From: Stenogyne calaminthoides
Taxonomy: Eukaryota; Streptophyta; Magnoliopsida; Lamiales; Lamiaceae
Direction: 5' to 3'
Assembly: GCA_037126765.1 (NCBI GenBank)
Contig: JBBCBC010000037.1
Span: forward strand, 7,135,263 to 7,199,262
DNA: 64,000 nucleotides
Part shown: piece after piece, positions 45,437-57,614 of the stretch
Layout of the letters: the number at the start of each line of letters is the position of its first letter
Numbering within the stretch: position 1 is the first letter of the stretch
The notes under the pieces: model-generated
The model's input: the letters and a program-made list of their open reading frames with translations, nothing else
What the model was told of the DNA's origin: nothing
Databases searched by the model: none
Made by a program: the position numbers and the translations under genes

Positions 45437-47995
45437 CTATCTCATATTACCCTCGCTGAGAACATCAATCATGTTGTAAATCCGCTTGACAGCATTTGAC
45501 TTAACCTGCATTTCCCAAAAAATGAATCATTATTGGTTCCCAAGTCACAATAATATCCTAAACATCTTATTTTCTCAAATCCAAATCTCTGGAAGGCGGT
45601 GGGAATAACTGTCATTCAAATATTACTGGTTTTTACTTGATAGCAAAGACACCAATCACTAGATAATTATACTTTAAAAAGTTGATTACCTTTTTAGCAA
45701 GGAAGAGTATAGCATCAACAGTGCCCTCTGCGTAGATTGATCTACCACAAACATTGTGCTGAAACTCAAAGGAGACCTTTTCCCATGGAAAAACACGCAC
45801 AAGACGGGATTAGAAAATTTGGACAAAAAAAGAATCTGAAAACAAATTAACAAAAGGTGGACCAATTTCTTACGTTCCATCAGGTGATGTTAGGTGATAC
45901 ATGTGGAACGCATGGCCAGCCAAATGCTCTTCCGGGACACCCACTATATCCATTTGTAACTCAGGGTCCCTTATTAGTTGCACCTGATAGAATGCACTGA
46001 GGAAAAAAATACCAGAAATTCATTAAAATGTTTAATTACAAAAAAATACATTCAAATTCCGGTTTCCTATACAACGAAGATATCGAGCGATTATTTATAT
46101 GATCCGGCGGTTTGAGAAATTTTAGGGATAACAAATTCTGATAGACATGGCAACAGACAAGATCACAAACCAGAGTACTTCGTGTAATTGAATTTGATGG
46201 TCTATTCAATTACAATATTGTCTCTTATTTTCGACAAGCCTACAGAATTTCAAGATGTGGAGGCACTCTTAATTACTGGGGTTATGAACATCAATGCATA
46301 AATTTAAAAGATAAATATTGCCTTGAGAATTCTATAAACTATTTCGAACTGAGATAATTCTGTAACTCCCAAAAAGTGCACGATTCAAATACTTGTATCC
46401 ACAGGTGCAAAAGAAAAGGAACATAATTATGTGTCTGCAGAAAGCATACCTTATCTAGCTCAAACGAAGCCCCTAGTTTTTGGAAACAAGAGATGACAGC
46501 CTTAGCAGTTCCAGAAATGTCCAACTTGCCGCTTGATGTGACTCCATTACCTTATACAAGTGATGTAGGAAAGAGAAAAAGTTAGGAGTGGGATAACTAA
46601 TGCATGAACTAGTGGCTGGTTACGAGTTTAACCGCTGTTAATATAAATGCTCAATAAAACAAGAAAAGAGTAATTTACTACTGGGAGAACACACAAAACT
46701 TACTTCACATATAAATATGGACCATCAAGAACATCATCAAAATGTGGTATAACTATTGCATAAGAATCAAATAAGAACGGTGCAGATAATAGGAAGGAAG
46801 AGAATCACCTGTAGGTTATACCCTGAAAATGCACCAGGAAATTTGTCTGCCATGATTTCCATGGCTGCAAGATATGCTACCACCTAAAAAGATCAGTACG
46901 AAAAACGTTCTTTATGTAAAATGAAGGAAAATATATGAATGCTTAGTGAACCAAAAACCAATTGCTTATGATCTTGCACCTGTTTACCCATTTGAGGAGA
47001 TATCACAGCATAGACCTTTGAGTCATCCACAGTCTTATACAAAAGCTCCCTGTCTCCCCCGGTGGTACCCAATACAAAAAGGTACTCCAACTTTGCAATA
47101 TAGTTCAGCATTTCCTGTGCACCAAACCAAAAGATTGCACAACTCAATCTTGAGATTTGATTAAAACGTCAGAATTGATTAAGATACATACAATGTAAGA
47201 TGTATGAACATCCCATAACACAATCTTAGTTACATAAAATACAATGTAAAAATATCATTTTTTGTGTACTTAAATGCACCTCAGGACTTGTTAAATCTGC
47301 AACTACACACCATTAGCTCACTTAAAATATGACTTCAAATAAAATTGATGATGCTTTACCATTGACAGCAGCGGGCACGGTATAGTCCACTACAATAAGG
47401 TCCGGATAATACTTAAACGTAGAAGATAAAATTGATTCTCTGTCAGTGGGACCATGCACTTCAATCTGTTTCTCACCAAAATCCAAGATTTTTCCAGCAT
47501 CTTCTGGACCTCCTAATGCTACAGGAACAGGATTAAGCCCAGCAGACATGGCTGCTTCAAGCACGACCCTCCCCATTTTCCCAGTACAACCATTAACCTG
47601 AAACCAATACAACATTTTCAACAACGATCGAAATGTATAACAAAAAACAAGCAATTACTTTCGATATATATCATATATTTCAATTACAATAAGAAACACA
47701 GTACACATCCTATCTCCAACCAAAATCAAGCATGAAATGACATATCAAGAAGCTCAAAATTTACCATTATCGGAATACCGACATTCTTCGGCTCAACCGA
47801 CGGCGCAACATCGACAGATTGTACTTGGTTGCTTGCCACCGCGACCATAAATCTTCGGCCAATGAGAGCTCTATTTTTTAATCTAGTGCTCACTGATTTT
47901 CCAATTTTCAGCTCAGAAAATGGATTTAGCAGATTATTATGCGGTCTACAGGCTGAGTATCTGCTATTCAAAGGGACTTTAACAATGAACGCCAT
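45437..47995 (-). pseudogene. Dihydrodipicolinate reductase copy 1, three frameshifts
   Basis: Same eight-exon structure as the intact copy at 54969-57529. Three single-base differences break it: an extra A in the AAAAA run at 47076-47080, shifting PFVLGTTGG; a missing A at about 46530, shifting ESHQAGKLDISGT; and a missing base at about 45776 at the start of exon 7, shifting SFEFQHNVCGRS. The remaining sequence is almost the same as the other copy, including the start MAFIVKVPLNSRY. Either it is a recently inactivated duplicate or the sequence has uncorrected indels here. Confidence 0.85.
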
Positions 47996-48371
47996 TCAGA
48001 AGCAAATGCGTCGGATAGAATAAAAGATTATCAAAATCTCAACAAATTTGAGATGAAGAAAAAGCCTAGAGAGAAGCCGTTTAATAATAGCGTACTTGGT
48101 ATCACAGAATGCTAGAAAATAGAGATCACTGGGTTATGCTTTTCGGCTTTTGTATCACGGCTTGCGTCTAAAAGTGCCTGCCGCTCATATTGAGATAAGT
48201 CTGAAGTGTTAAAAGGAGATAAATGGACTTAGATGTTGAGAATATTGATGATGATATTTACAATGTGTTCATAGTGAAAGATAAATAATGGCCTAGTTGC
48301 TCTTTTCCTTGTCTCAAGTTACACTTTTTTCCCACATAATTTGGTAATATCATCTTTTGCTCTATATTCAG

Positions 48372-49293
48372 GCTTTTATTATTGCGAAGGATTTCGGAGC
48401 ACGAGTTGCTTACTTATTTGCTCTTCACCACCCTGAGAAAATATCTGGAATCATTACACTAGGCATACCTTATCTCCCCTCCAGTCCCGACACGTTTCTT
48501 GACCTTCTTCCTGAAGGTTTCTACGTCTCAAGATGTCAGGTATGGTCTATCATTCCTCTTTTTTCATGTGTACACGTATAAGTATCCGTCTGTACGTGTG
48601 TACATTGTGTGGATGATTTTGTATATGCTTTTGCGTGTATTTTCGTTTGAGCTAAACTTTGTTCATCCATCCCAGAAACCTGGGAGAGCTGAGGCTGATA
48701 TTGGCCGCCTTGATAGTAAAACAGTAGTGCGAAACATCTACATACTGTTTTCACGTAGTGAAATACCAATTGCACATGAAAGCCAGGAGATAATGGATAT
48801 GGTTGATTCATCAACTCCTTTACCGCCTTGGTTCACAGATGAAGATCTCGAAAACTATGGTTCTCTGTACCAAAAATCTGGTTTTCAAACTGTCTTGAAA
48901 GTTCCATACAGGTAAACATTTCCCAATCTATACCTTTTTGTTTTCTTTTTCCATATTGTATATATGATATAAGATTTGCTAGTAATAATTACTGGTAAGG
49001 TCTTCACATCTTTCTTGTCTCTAACTTGATTCATTTATGAACACAGGTCACTTTCTGAAGAGTTTAATATAACAAATCTCATCGTTGATGCTCCCGCATT
49101 GTTCATCATTGGTGAGAAGGATTATTTCGTCAAGTTTCCTGGCATGGAAGACTACATAAAGAAAGAACAGGCGAAGATGTTCGTCCCTAAGCTGGAAACT
49201 ATATATGTGCCGGAAGGTAGCCATTTTGTGCAGGAGCAGTTCCCTGAACAAGTGAATCAGCTTATACTCAACTTTCTCAAAAGATATATTTGA
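48372..49293 (+). pseudogene. EH-3b: 5'-truncated epoxide-hydrolase-like gene (exons 2-4)
   Basis: Exons 48372-48539, 48676-48911 and 49047-49293. Exon 1 and the promoter are missing because the duplication breakpoint falls in intron 1. The exon 4 acceptor (CACAG/GTCAC) and KVPYR are normal, unlike EH-3. It could only be expressed from a cryptic promoter in the DHDPR 5' flank, and would lack the HGFP motif. Confidence 0.9.
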
Positions 49294-49830
49294 AGGCATG
49301 GTCAAGTGCTACACTTCTGGCTATCATTTCTCGATACATTATAATGTTATTTATGTTTCGACATTTGATAAGACTACCGTCTCTTTGACCATGACTGGTT
49401 ACATTGAGACTAGATTTTTCATGCCATTACATTTCTACTAGTTGTAAGAGTGTTAAATGACGTAAAATGCTTAACTTCTTCATTGAATTACTAGGAAATT
49501 AATGCACAAATTTATGTCACATTTGCATTCATTTCTTTGAATCTCGCCTCTCTCCTGGTATTTAATATTACTTAAGTCAATTATCAAAATACTGTTTTGT
49601 CAAAGCAAACTGTTCTTTTCTAGTTATTCTTTCATAAATATAGATTTATTAAACAAGGAAAAATCAAAATTTGCTTCCACCACGACCAGGAGCATTTGAG
49701 ACTTTTCCTACCCTTCATGGAATGTACCCACGCGGAATGCATACATAAAGGTCCTGATAATATGGCCCACCGCCAACACATTAAATATCTGCATTCGAAA
49801 AAATTGTGGAAATTAGGGTTAGAGTAGGCC

Positions 49831-51451
49831 ATGGAAAGGATAGAGCACAAGCACCTGGAAGTTAACGGCCTGAAACTTCACGTGGCAGAAATAGGAAGTG
49901 GTTCGTCGCCGGCGGTGGTTTTCTTGCACGGATTCCCGGAAATATGGTACTCGTGGCGCCACCAGATGATCGCCGTCGCGGAGGCCGGGTTTAGAGTAAT
50001 CGCACCCGATTACAGAGGGTATGGGCTATCCGACCCGTCTCCCGAACCCGAGAAGATGAACTTCTTGGATCTCGTTGCTGACCTCATAGCCATTCTGGAT
50101 GCTCTTTCTATCTCCAAGGTAAAATCATCCTAATTTCACACATTCTCATCTTAGATCTGTTGATTTTGTTGCTTCACAGGAATTAATTGAATTCGATAGT
50201 GTATTTGTCAATTTTGGTATACAAAATGTAGTTCAACTTAAACTTCACTCTTTCACTGAAGCCTTTTATTTTTTTTATTATCTCAAATTATATTCCACTT
50301 TTCCAGGGGATACTTTGTCCAATTTGTTAAATGATTATTGGGATTAATCATTAAATAAAGGCATAAAATAAATATTGGGATGTTAAGGCAAGTTTTGTTT
50401 TTTGAGATGTTTTCTTGTGTGAGAAATCAAACTGAACTAATGAATAAGCCAATAAGAATATAATTTACTAGTATAAGTTGGTGTTTGCAAATTGCAAATG
50501 ATATGGCAAATCCAGAATCACTTTTGCTTTGAAAAAAATAAGTGATTTTTGGAGTATCGTTTTTTGTTTGAAAACAGGCCTTAGTTTCAAAGAGAATGCA
50601 TCATGTTTGTTTGTTAATGGAGGAATGTTTCCCGGAATTACACAGGTATATCTGATAGGCAAGGATTTTGGAGCTATGGTAGTATCCCTATTTACCCTTC
50701 TCCACAAAGACAGAGTGTTAGGCTTTGTGACATTAGGTGTGCCTTTCATGCAGCCTGTTCTTCCCACACACAATCAACAACTCCCCGAGGGTTTCTACAT
50801 TTCAAGATGGAAGGTTCTGCATCTCTTTGCATCTCAACTTTACTTACATATATTCTCCTTAACTTTCTTGCTCAATTTACTTTCATACAGGAGCCGGGCC
50901 GTGCTGAAGCTGATTTCGGTCGCCTTGATGCCAAAACGGTCGTGAGGAACATATACATCATGTTCGCAAAAAGTGAAGTACCAATAGCACATGAAAACCA
51001 GGAGATCATGGACCTGGTTGAACCATCGGCCCCTCTACCTTATTGGTTCACCGACGAAGATCTTGCAGTCTATGGGGCTTTGTATGAGAAATCGGGATTT
51101 AGAACTGCATTACAGGTTCCTTACAGGTACAAATCTGTTGTGGGCCTTGTGGCTTGGAAGAGAATGTTTTAGCATTGTTTAATTGGTGATTGTGTTTTAT
51201 GGTAGGTCAATGGGGTCATATTTGGGTAATTCTGACCCTAAAGTTGATGTCCCTGCGCTGCTGATAATGGGGGAGAAGGATTATGCCCTGAAAATTCCAG
51301 GAATTGAGGATTACATTAGGGGTGGAACAATAAATCACTTGTGCCCAATTTGGAGATCATTTTCATGCCTGAAGGAAGTCATTTTGTTCAAGAGCAATCG
51401 CCTGATGAGGTCAACAAGCTCATTCTTAACTTCCTCAAGAGCCATGTTTAA
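49831..51451 (+). pseudogene. EH-4b: epoxide-hydrolase-like gene, exon 4 frameshift
   Basis: Exons 49831-50118, 50646-50813, 50891-51126 and 51206-51451. Exons 1-3 encode the same protein as EH-4. In exon 4, GGAACAATAAATCACTT (51324-51340) replaces GGAACGGCGAAATCACTT of EH-4: several substitutions and one base lost, so the reading frame shifts (GGTINHLCPIWRSF) and the catalytic His region is not made. The frame then runs 107 codons to a later stop at 51506. Confidence 0.9.
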
Positions 51452-52539
51452 TGTGGAGCTTTTCGTCGGACGGCCATGTGTTTATATCATATTTCACTGT
51501 TTTTAGTAACCCGTCATGTGTCCATTGATCGTGTCATAAGATATATGTGACGCATGTTAATGATTATAAAACATAAAATAAAATACCCAAGTGGAATATG
51601 GGATATGATAAAGTACTTATTGTAATTATAGTGTTCAAGCTAATAAATAACACGTCATGTGTTGTAATTTGGCTCCTTATTATTCTTTGGCATTTCATTT
51701 CGTGCTTCATTTGTTTTTAATGTGTTAATTTGTGATGTTATTTTATATATGTGACACATGTTAAAAATAATAGAGCAAAAAATAAAACACTAGCTAGTAT
51801 TTATGGTTTCATGTAACATATATATCCTCACCGAATATTAGTGGATGGAATATGAACATAGTCAAGTATTTGAACAAGCAAGGACAACAACTAGAAATTA
51901 TACAGACAAAAACGGGACTTCATAAGCACCTAACATACACGAGTAAAAAAAAGATATTATAAAAGGAATAAACCTCTCATTGAAAAACTTTCAGTAGTTT
52001 TCTCATATAAAAATATAAGGTAAGTACTATCTTCCAAAAGGTAGTTAAGCCCGAATAGAAGAAGATTCGATGAAATGAAATCATATTCACCCTGCTTTTG
52101 GATTAAGTTAACAGCTAAACATAATGATACCACAGCTGCAAAAATGTTGAACCAATTGAATATAAGGCAAGTAACATGATCTTAGTTATAAGTTATAACT
52201 TATACATGTAAGAGCCTACTTCTGCTCATATAATTTTATTTCATGTTCCACAAACGGTAAAGATCTTCTCAAATTCAAAAAAAGCTTCAATGATTTATCT
52301 CCCCTAAATGACAAAAGAACTCTTTTAAAATGATTTTGTTTTATACTCAAAGTCCTTTTCTTTTTGTGCATTTATTGTTCAAATGGACTCTGTTGTATTA
52401 TTCTCATCAGGCCAATAGAATGTCACGGCTGGCTTTCATCACACCGCCTACCTACACCTCAACACCTACTATATATCTGCAGGTTATTGTTGTATGTTTT
52501 GGAAAAACAAAAATTGTGCAACCGTGATCAAAGTAAGCC
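51452..52539. other. Spacer between EH-4b and EH-5b
   Basis: Duplicate of 41868-43001 with a single copy of the 47-bp unit. Non-coding. Confidence 0.6.
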
Positions 52540-54114
52540 ATGGAAAATATAGAGCAGAAGTACCTGGAAATCAACGGTCCGAAACATCACTTTGCAGAAA
52601 CAGGAAGCGAGTCATCGACGGCAGTGGTGTTCCTGCACGGATTCCCTTAAATATGGTACTCGTGGCGCCACCAGATGATCGCAGTCGCCAAAGCCGGGTT
52701 CAGAGCTATTGCACCCGATTTCAGAGGGTACGGGCTATCCGAACCTAAACCCGAACCTGAGACAACGACGTTCTTGGAACTCGATTCTGACCTCATTGCA
52801 CTTTTGGATGCCCTTTCTCTCTCCAAGGTACATCATCCAGATTTCTCATCTTGGTTGCTTTAGTATTTTTCTTGAATTCAATACTGTCAATTCACAAGTG
52901 TAGAAAATGCAGTTGTAACTTAATTTTGACTTGTTCACCAGAGCTAGTCCTATTTCATGAATTAGTTAGTCTTGTGTAAAAAAAACAGTTCTATTTTGCT
53001 ACTAGTTTGTAACTGTCACTTTATAGTAAAACATTAAAACGACTAATACCTTTTAATGAAATAACTAATGCTATTTAAAAGTACACACAAATTGCAAACC
53101 AGTTGCACGGGAAAACTTGTTTACATGAGACTTTGTCTTGACAATTTGATTTTCTAATATAAACTTCAAAGAAAAGTCAAATTTATTAGTGTGGCCTTGA
53201 CACATGAGCAATTCATTGGACATGTTAAAATGTATTTCATGGACACAGGTTTATCTGGTAGGCAAGGATTTTGGGGCCTTTGTGATATCAATATTTAGCC
53301 TTCTTCACAAAGACAGGGTGTTGGGGTTTGTAACCATGGGTGTGCCTTTCATGCTGCCTGAGCTCCCACCATACCAACTCCTCCCAGAGGGTTTCTACAT
53401 TTCAAGATTCCAGGTTTATTATAATCTCTGTTTCCATTTACATTCCTTCATTAGCTTCTCCTAAACTTTCCAGCGATTTTTTCCCCTCAGAGCCGGACGT
53501 CTTTGAAGGCGATTTTTGGCCGTCTTGATGCCAAGATGGTCGTGAAGAATGTCTACATCCTGTTCTCGAAAAGTGAAATACCTATAGCTAACGAAAACCA
53601 GGAGATCATGGACTTGGTGGAACCATCGGCCCCTCAACCTCATTGGTTAACCGATGAAGATCTTGAAGCCTACGGGGCTTTGTATGAGAAATCGGGATTC
53701 GCAACTGCACTGCGGATTCCTTATAGGTACTCGTCGGTCTCATTACGAGCAAACAAAACTTATTTACACCATGTGTGTCTTGCAATTCAAGTATATTTCT
53801 AAATGGTATTAGTTGTATTACTAAAAGGTATTAGTGTTCTCACTGAAAATGCACTTTATGGTAGGTCATTGGGAAAAGAAGACTTTGGAATATCTGTTCC
53901 TAAAGTTGATGTCCCTGCACTGCTGATAATGGGGAAGAAGGATGATCTCCTTAACTTTCCAGGAATTGAGGATTACATTAGGGATGGAACCGCGAAAGCA
54001 CTTGTCCCCAATTTGGAGATCATTTTCATGCCTGAAGGAAACCATTTTGTACAAGAGCAATCACCTGATGAGGTGAACAAGATCATCCTTAACTTCCTCA
54101 AAAGTCATATCTGA
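52540..54114 (+). pseudogene. EH-5b: epoxide-hydrolase-like gene, stop in exon 1 and damaged exon 3
   Basis: Exons 52540-52827, 53249-53413, about 53491-53726 and 53865-54114. It carries the same TAA in HGFP.IW as EH-5. The beginning of exon 3 differs strongly from EH-5 over about 40 bp (53474-53515): the acceptor tract and the codons for EPGRAEADFGR are altered by several indels, breaking the frame. Other changes are GKKDDLLNF for GKKDYLLNF and ISVPK for ISDPK. Confidence 0.88.
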
Positions 54115-54968
54115 TGTGGAATCTCATATTGTAATTGGTTCTCTATTCTATTTTGGTAATTTATCTTGTATTTCAACAGCTGAGATCATTTCTATCTCAT
54201 GGCTTATGGTTCAATGCAACATATCAACTTCTATTCCTCGTTTTAGAGATTTTTATCAAATTAAGGAGCATAAAATATTGACATATTTACTCACTCAATT
54301 TTTCTCTCCCGCTTTGCAAGAGAGTGGAAGAATTAAAAGGTTATTAAATGAGAGATCGGTTAGGGATATGCAGTGGCTCAATTTTTCTCTCTTGAAGAAT
54401 TAAATAAACATTAAATAAGAGATAGTTTAGGATATGCGGTGACAGACCCACATCGGGCCCAGAGGCCCCAATGAACTTTTACAAAATATATATATACAAT
54501 ATTAGCAATATATGTACTACTTGAAGGTCCACTTTTACAAAATATATATACAATATTAGCAATATATGTACTACTTGAAGGTTGTACGGATTTAAGGGTT
54601 ACCCCTCTTTTTTTACTGCTGTGAGTTCAAAACATAAATAGCTTAACTTTTTTTCTTTATTTTTTTTGCCTCATTACTTATAAATTATTAATTGGGCCCC
54701 TCGACAAAATTCACGGGTCTGCCACTGGGGATATGTGAGGGACTGAGGGTAAAATTCACGGGTCTGCCACTGGGGATATGTGAGGGTAAATTAGGAAGAA
54801 AACGTGGAGGAATAACAAATAAGACAAAAGAACTGAAACAAAATTTAACCTCTAAAATAATAATTAATATGAAACTTGAGGGAGTATTATTGAACTGAAT
54901 ATGAAGATCGTTTAAAGTATTTGACCAAGCAAGGACTATCGTACAAAAATGTCTGAAACATTCCTCAT
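54115..54968. other. Convergent spacer between EH-5b and DHDPR copy 2
   Basis: Duplicate of 44581-45436, with the same small transposon (54439-54727) and 45-bp repeat. Non-coding. Confidence 0.6.
54439..54727. mobile_element. Small hAT-like element, right-block copy
   Basis: Carried along by the block duplication; same ends as 44905-45195, flanked by GGATATGCG and GGATATGTG. Confidence 0.65.
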
Positions 54969-57529
54969 CTATCTCATATTACCCTCGCTGAGAACATCAA
55001 TCATGTTGTAAATCCGCTTGACAGCATTTGACTTAACCTGCATTTCCCAAAAAATGAATCATTATTGGTTCCCAAGTCACAATAATATCCTAAACATCTT
55101 ATTTTCTCAAATCCAAATCTCTGGAAGGCGGTGGGAATAACTGTCATTCAAATATTACTGGTTTTTACTTGATAGCAAAGACACCAGTCACTAGATAATT
55201 ATACTTTAAAATGTTGATTACCTTTTTAGCAAGGAAGAGTATAGCATCAACAGTGCCCTCTGCGTAGATTGATCTACCACAAACATTGTGCTGAAACTCA
55301 AAGGAGACACTTTTCCCATGGAAAAACACGCACAAGACGGGATTAGAAAATTTGGACAAAAAAAGAATCTGAAAACAAATTAACAAAAAGGTGGACCAAT
55401 TTCTTACGTTCCATCAGGTGATGTTAGGTGATACATGTGGAACGCATGGCCAGCCAAATGCTCTTCCGGGACACCCACCATATCCATTTGTAACTCAGGG
55501 TCCCTTATTAGTTGCACCTGATAGAATGCATTGAGGAAAAAAATACCAGAAATTCATTAAAATGTTTAATTACAAAAAAATACATTCAAATTCCGGTTTC
55601 CTATACAACGAAGATATCGAGCGATTATTTATATGATTCGGCGGTTTGAGAAATTTTAGGGATAACAAATTCTGATAGACATGGCAACAGACAAGATCAC
55701 AAACCAGAGTACTTCGTGTAATTGAATTTGATGGTCTATTCAATTACAATATTGTCTCTTATTTTCGACAAGCCTACAGAATTTCAAGATGTGGAGGCAC
55801 TCTTAATTACTGGGGTTATGAACATCAATGCATAAATTTAAAAGATAAATATTGCCTTGAGAATTCTATAAACTATTTCGAACTGAGATAATTCTGTAAC
55901 TCCCAAAAAGTGCACGATTCAAATACTTGTATCCACAGGTGCAAAAGAAAAGGAACATAATTATGTGTCTGCAGAAAGCATACCTTATCTAGCTCAAACG
56001 AAGCCCCTAGTTTTTGGAAACATGAGATGACAGCCTTAGCAGTTCCAGAAATGTCCAACTTGCCAGCTTGATGTGACTCCATTACCTTATACAAGTGATG
56101 TAGGAAAGAGAAAAAGTAAGGAGTGGGATAACTAATGCATGAACTAGTGGCTGGTTACGAGTTTAACCGCTGTTAATATAAATGCTCAATAAAACAAGAA
56201 AAGAGTAAGTTACTACTGGGAGAACACACAAAACTTACTTCACATATAAATATGGACCATCAAGAACATCATCAAAATGTGGTATAACTATTGCATAAGA
56301 ATCAAATAAGAACGATGCAGATAATAGGAAGGAAGAGAATCACCTGTAGGTTATACCCTGAAAATGCACCAGGAAATTTGTCTGCCATGATTTCCATGGC
56401 TGCAAGAAATGCTACCACCTAAAAAGATCAGTACGAAAAACGTTCTTTATGTAAAATGAAGGAAAATATATGAATGCTTAGTGAACCAAAAACCAATTGC
56501 TTATGATCTTGCACCTGTTTACCCATTTGAGGAGATATCACAGCATAGACCTTTGAGTCATCCACAGTCTTATACAAAAGCTCCCTGTCTCCCCCGGTGG
56601 TACCCAATACAAAAGGTACTCCAACTTTGCAATATAGTTCAGCATTTCCTGTGCACCAAACCAAAAGATTGCACAACTCAATCTTGAGATTTGATTAAAA
56701 CGTCAGAATTGATTAAGATACATACAATGTAAGATGTATGAACATCCCATAACACAATCTTAGTTACATAAAATACAATGTAAAAATATCATTTGTTGTG
56801 TACTTAAATGCACCTCAGGCCTTGTTAAATCTGCAACTACACACCATTAGCTCACTTAAAATATGACTTCAAATAAAATTGATGATGCTTTACCATTGAC
56901 AGCAGCGGGCACGGTATAGTCCACTACAATAAGGTCCGGATAATACTTAAACGTAGAAGATAAAATTGATTCTCTGTCAGTGGGACCATGCACTTCAATC
57001 TGTTTCTCACCAAAATCCAAGATTTTTCCAGCATCTTCTGGACCTCCTAATGCTACAGGAACAGGATTAAGCCCAGCAGACATGGCTGCTTCAAGCACGG
57101 CCCTCCCCATTTTCCCAGTACAACCATTAACCTGAAACCAATACAACATTTTCAACAACGATCGAAATGTATAACAAAAAACAAGCAATTACTTTCGATA
57201 TATATCATATATTTCAATTACAATAAGAAACACAGTACACATCCTATCTCCAACCAAAATCAAGCATGAAATGACATATCAAGAAGCTCAAAATTTACCA
57301 TTATCGGAATCCCGACATTCTTCGGTTCAACCGACGGCGCAACATCGACAGATTGTACTTGGTTGCTTGCCACCGCGACCATAAATCTTCGGCCAATGAG
57401 AGCTCTATTTTTTAATCTAGTGCTCACTGATTTTCCAATTTTCAGCTCAGAAAATGGATTTAGCAGATTATTATGCGGTCTACAGGCTGAGTATCTGCTA
57501 TTCAAAGGGACTTTAACGATGAACGTCAT
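54969..57529 (-). CDS. DAPB: 4-hydroxy-tetrahydrodipicolinate reductase, plant type, intact
   Basis: Eight exons on the minus strand: 57299-57529, 56894-57131, 56515-56648, 56344-56418, 55984-56085, 55408-55517, 55222-55309 and 54969-55037, totalling 1047 nt, 348 residues plus stop. The enzyme reduces 4-hydroxy-tetrahydrodipicolinate with NAD(P)H in plastid lysine synthesis. The first 60 or so residues are Ser/Arg-rich and acidic-poor, consistent with a plastid transit peptide. The nucleotide-binding loop VNGCTGKMGRAV is at 78-89. PFVLGTTGGDRELL follows (from 168), then SPQMGKQV, AMEIMADKFPGAFSGYNLQ, ESHQAGKLDISGTAKAV (the substrate-binding segment of plant DHDPR), GHAFHMYHLTSPDGT, FEFQHNVCGRSIYAEGT and a C-terminal IYNMIDVLSEGNMR. 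The gene is convergent with the hydrolase array. Confidence 0.93.
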
Positions 57530-57614
57530 TCAGAAGCAAATGCGTCGGATAGAATAAAAGATTATCAAAATCTCAACAAATTTGAGATGAAGAAAAAGCC
57601 TAGAGAGAAGCCGT

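Larger units (their letters stand above)
38498..48080. repeat. Left copy of a 9.58-kb tandem segmental duplication
   Basis: It begins in EH-3 intron 1 (AATAATAGCGTACTTGGTAT) and ends in the 5' flank of DHDPR copy 1 (AGAGAGAAGCCGT). It is 9583 bp against 9532 bp for the right copy. Most of the difference is a 47-bp unit (GATATTATAAAAGGAATAAA...) present twice at 42369-42462 and once in the right copy. Confidence 0.95.
48083..57614. repeat. Right copy of the tandem segmental duplication
   Basis: It starts at AATAATAGCGTACTTGG, directly after AGAGAGAAGCCGT and two bases TT, and ends at AGAGAGAAGCCGT before CGAATTTGGCGG, which is the original DHDPR upstream sequence. Point differences from the left copy are sparse except for one patch at about 53474-53515. 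Confidence 0.95.

Noticed and set aside
48536..48814. Minus-strand ORF over EH-3b intron 2 and exon 3
   Set aside because: Composition reflects the sense exon and a CA-rich intron; absent as an open frame in the sister copy.
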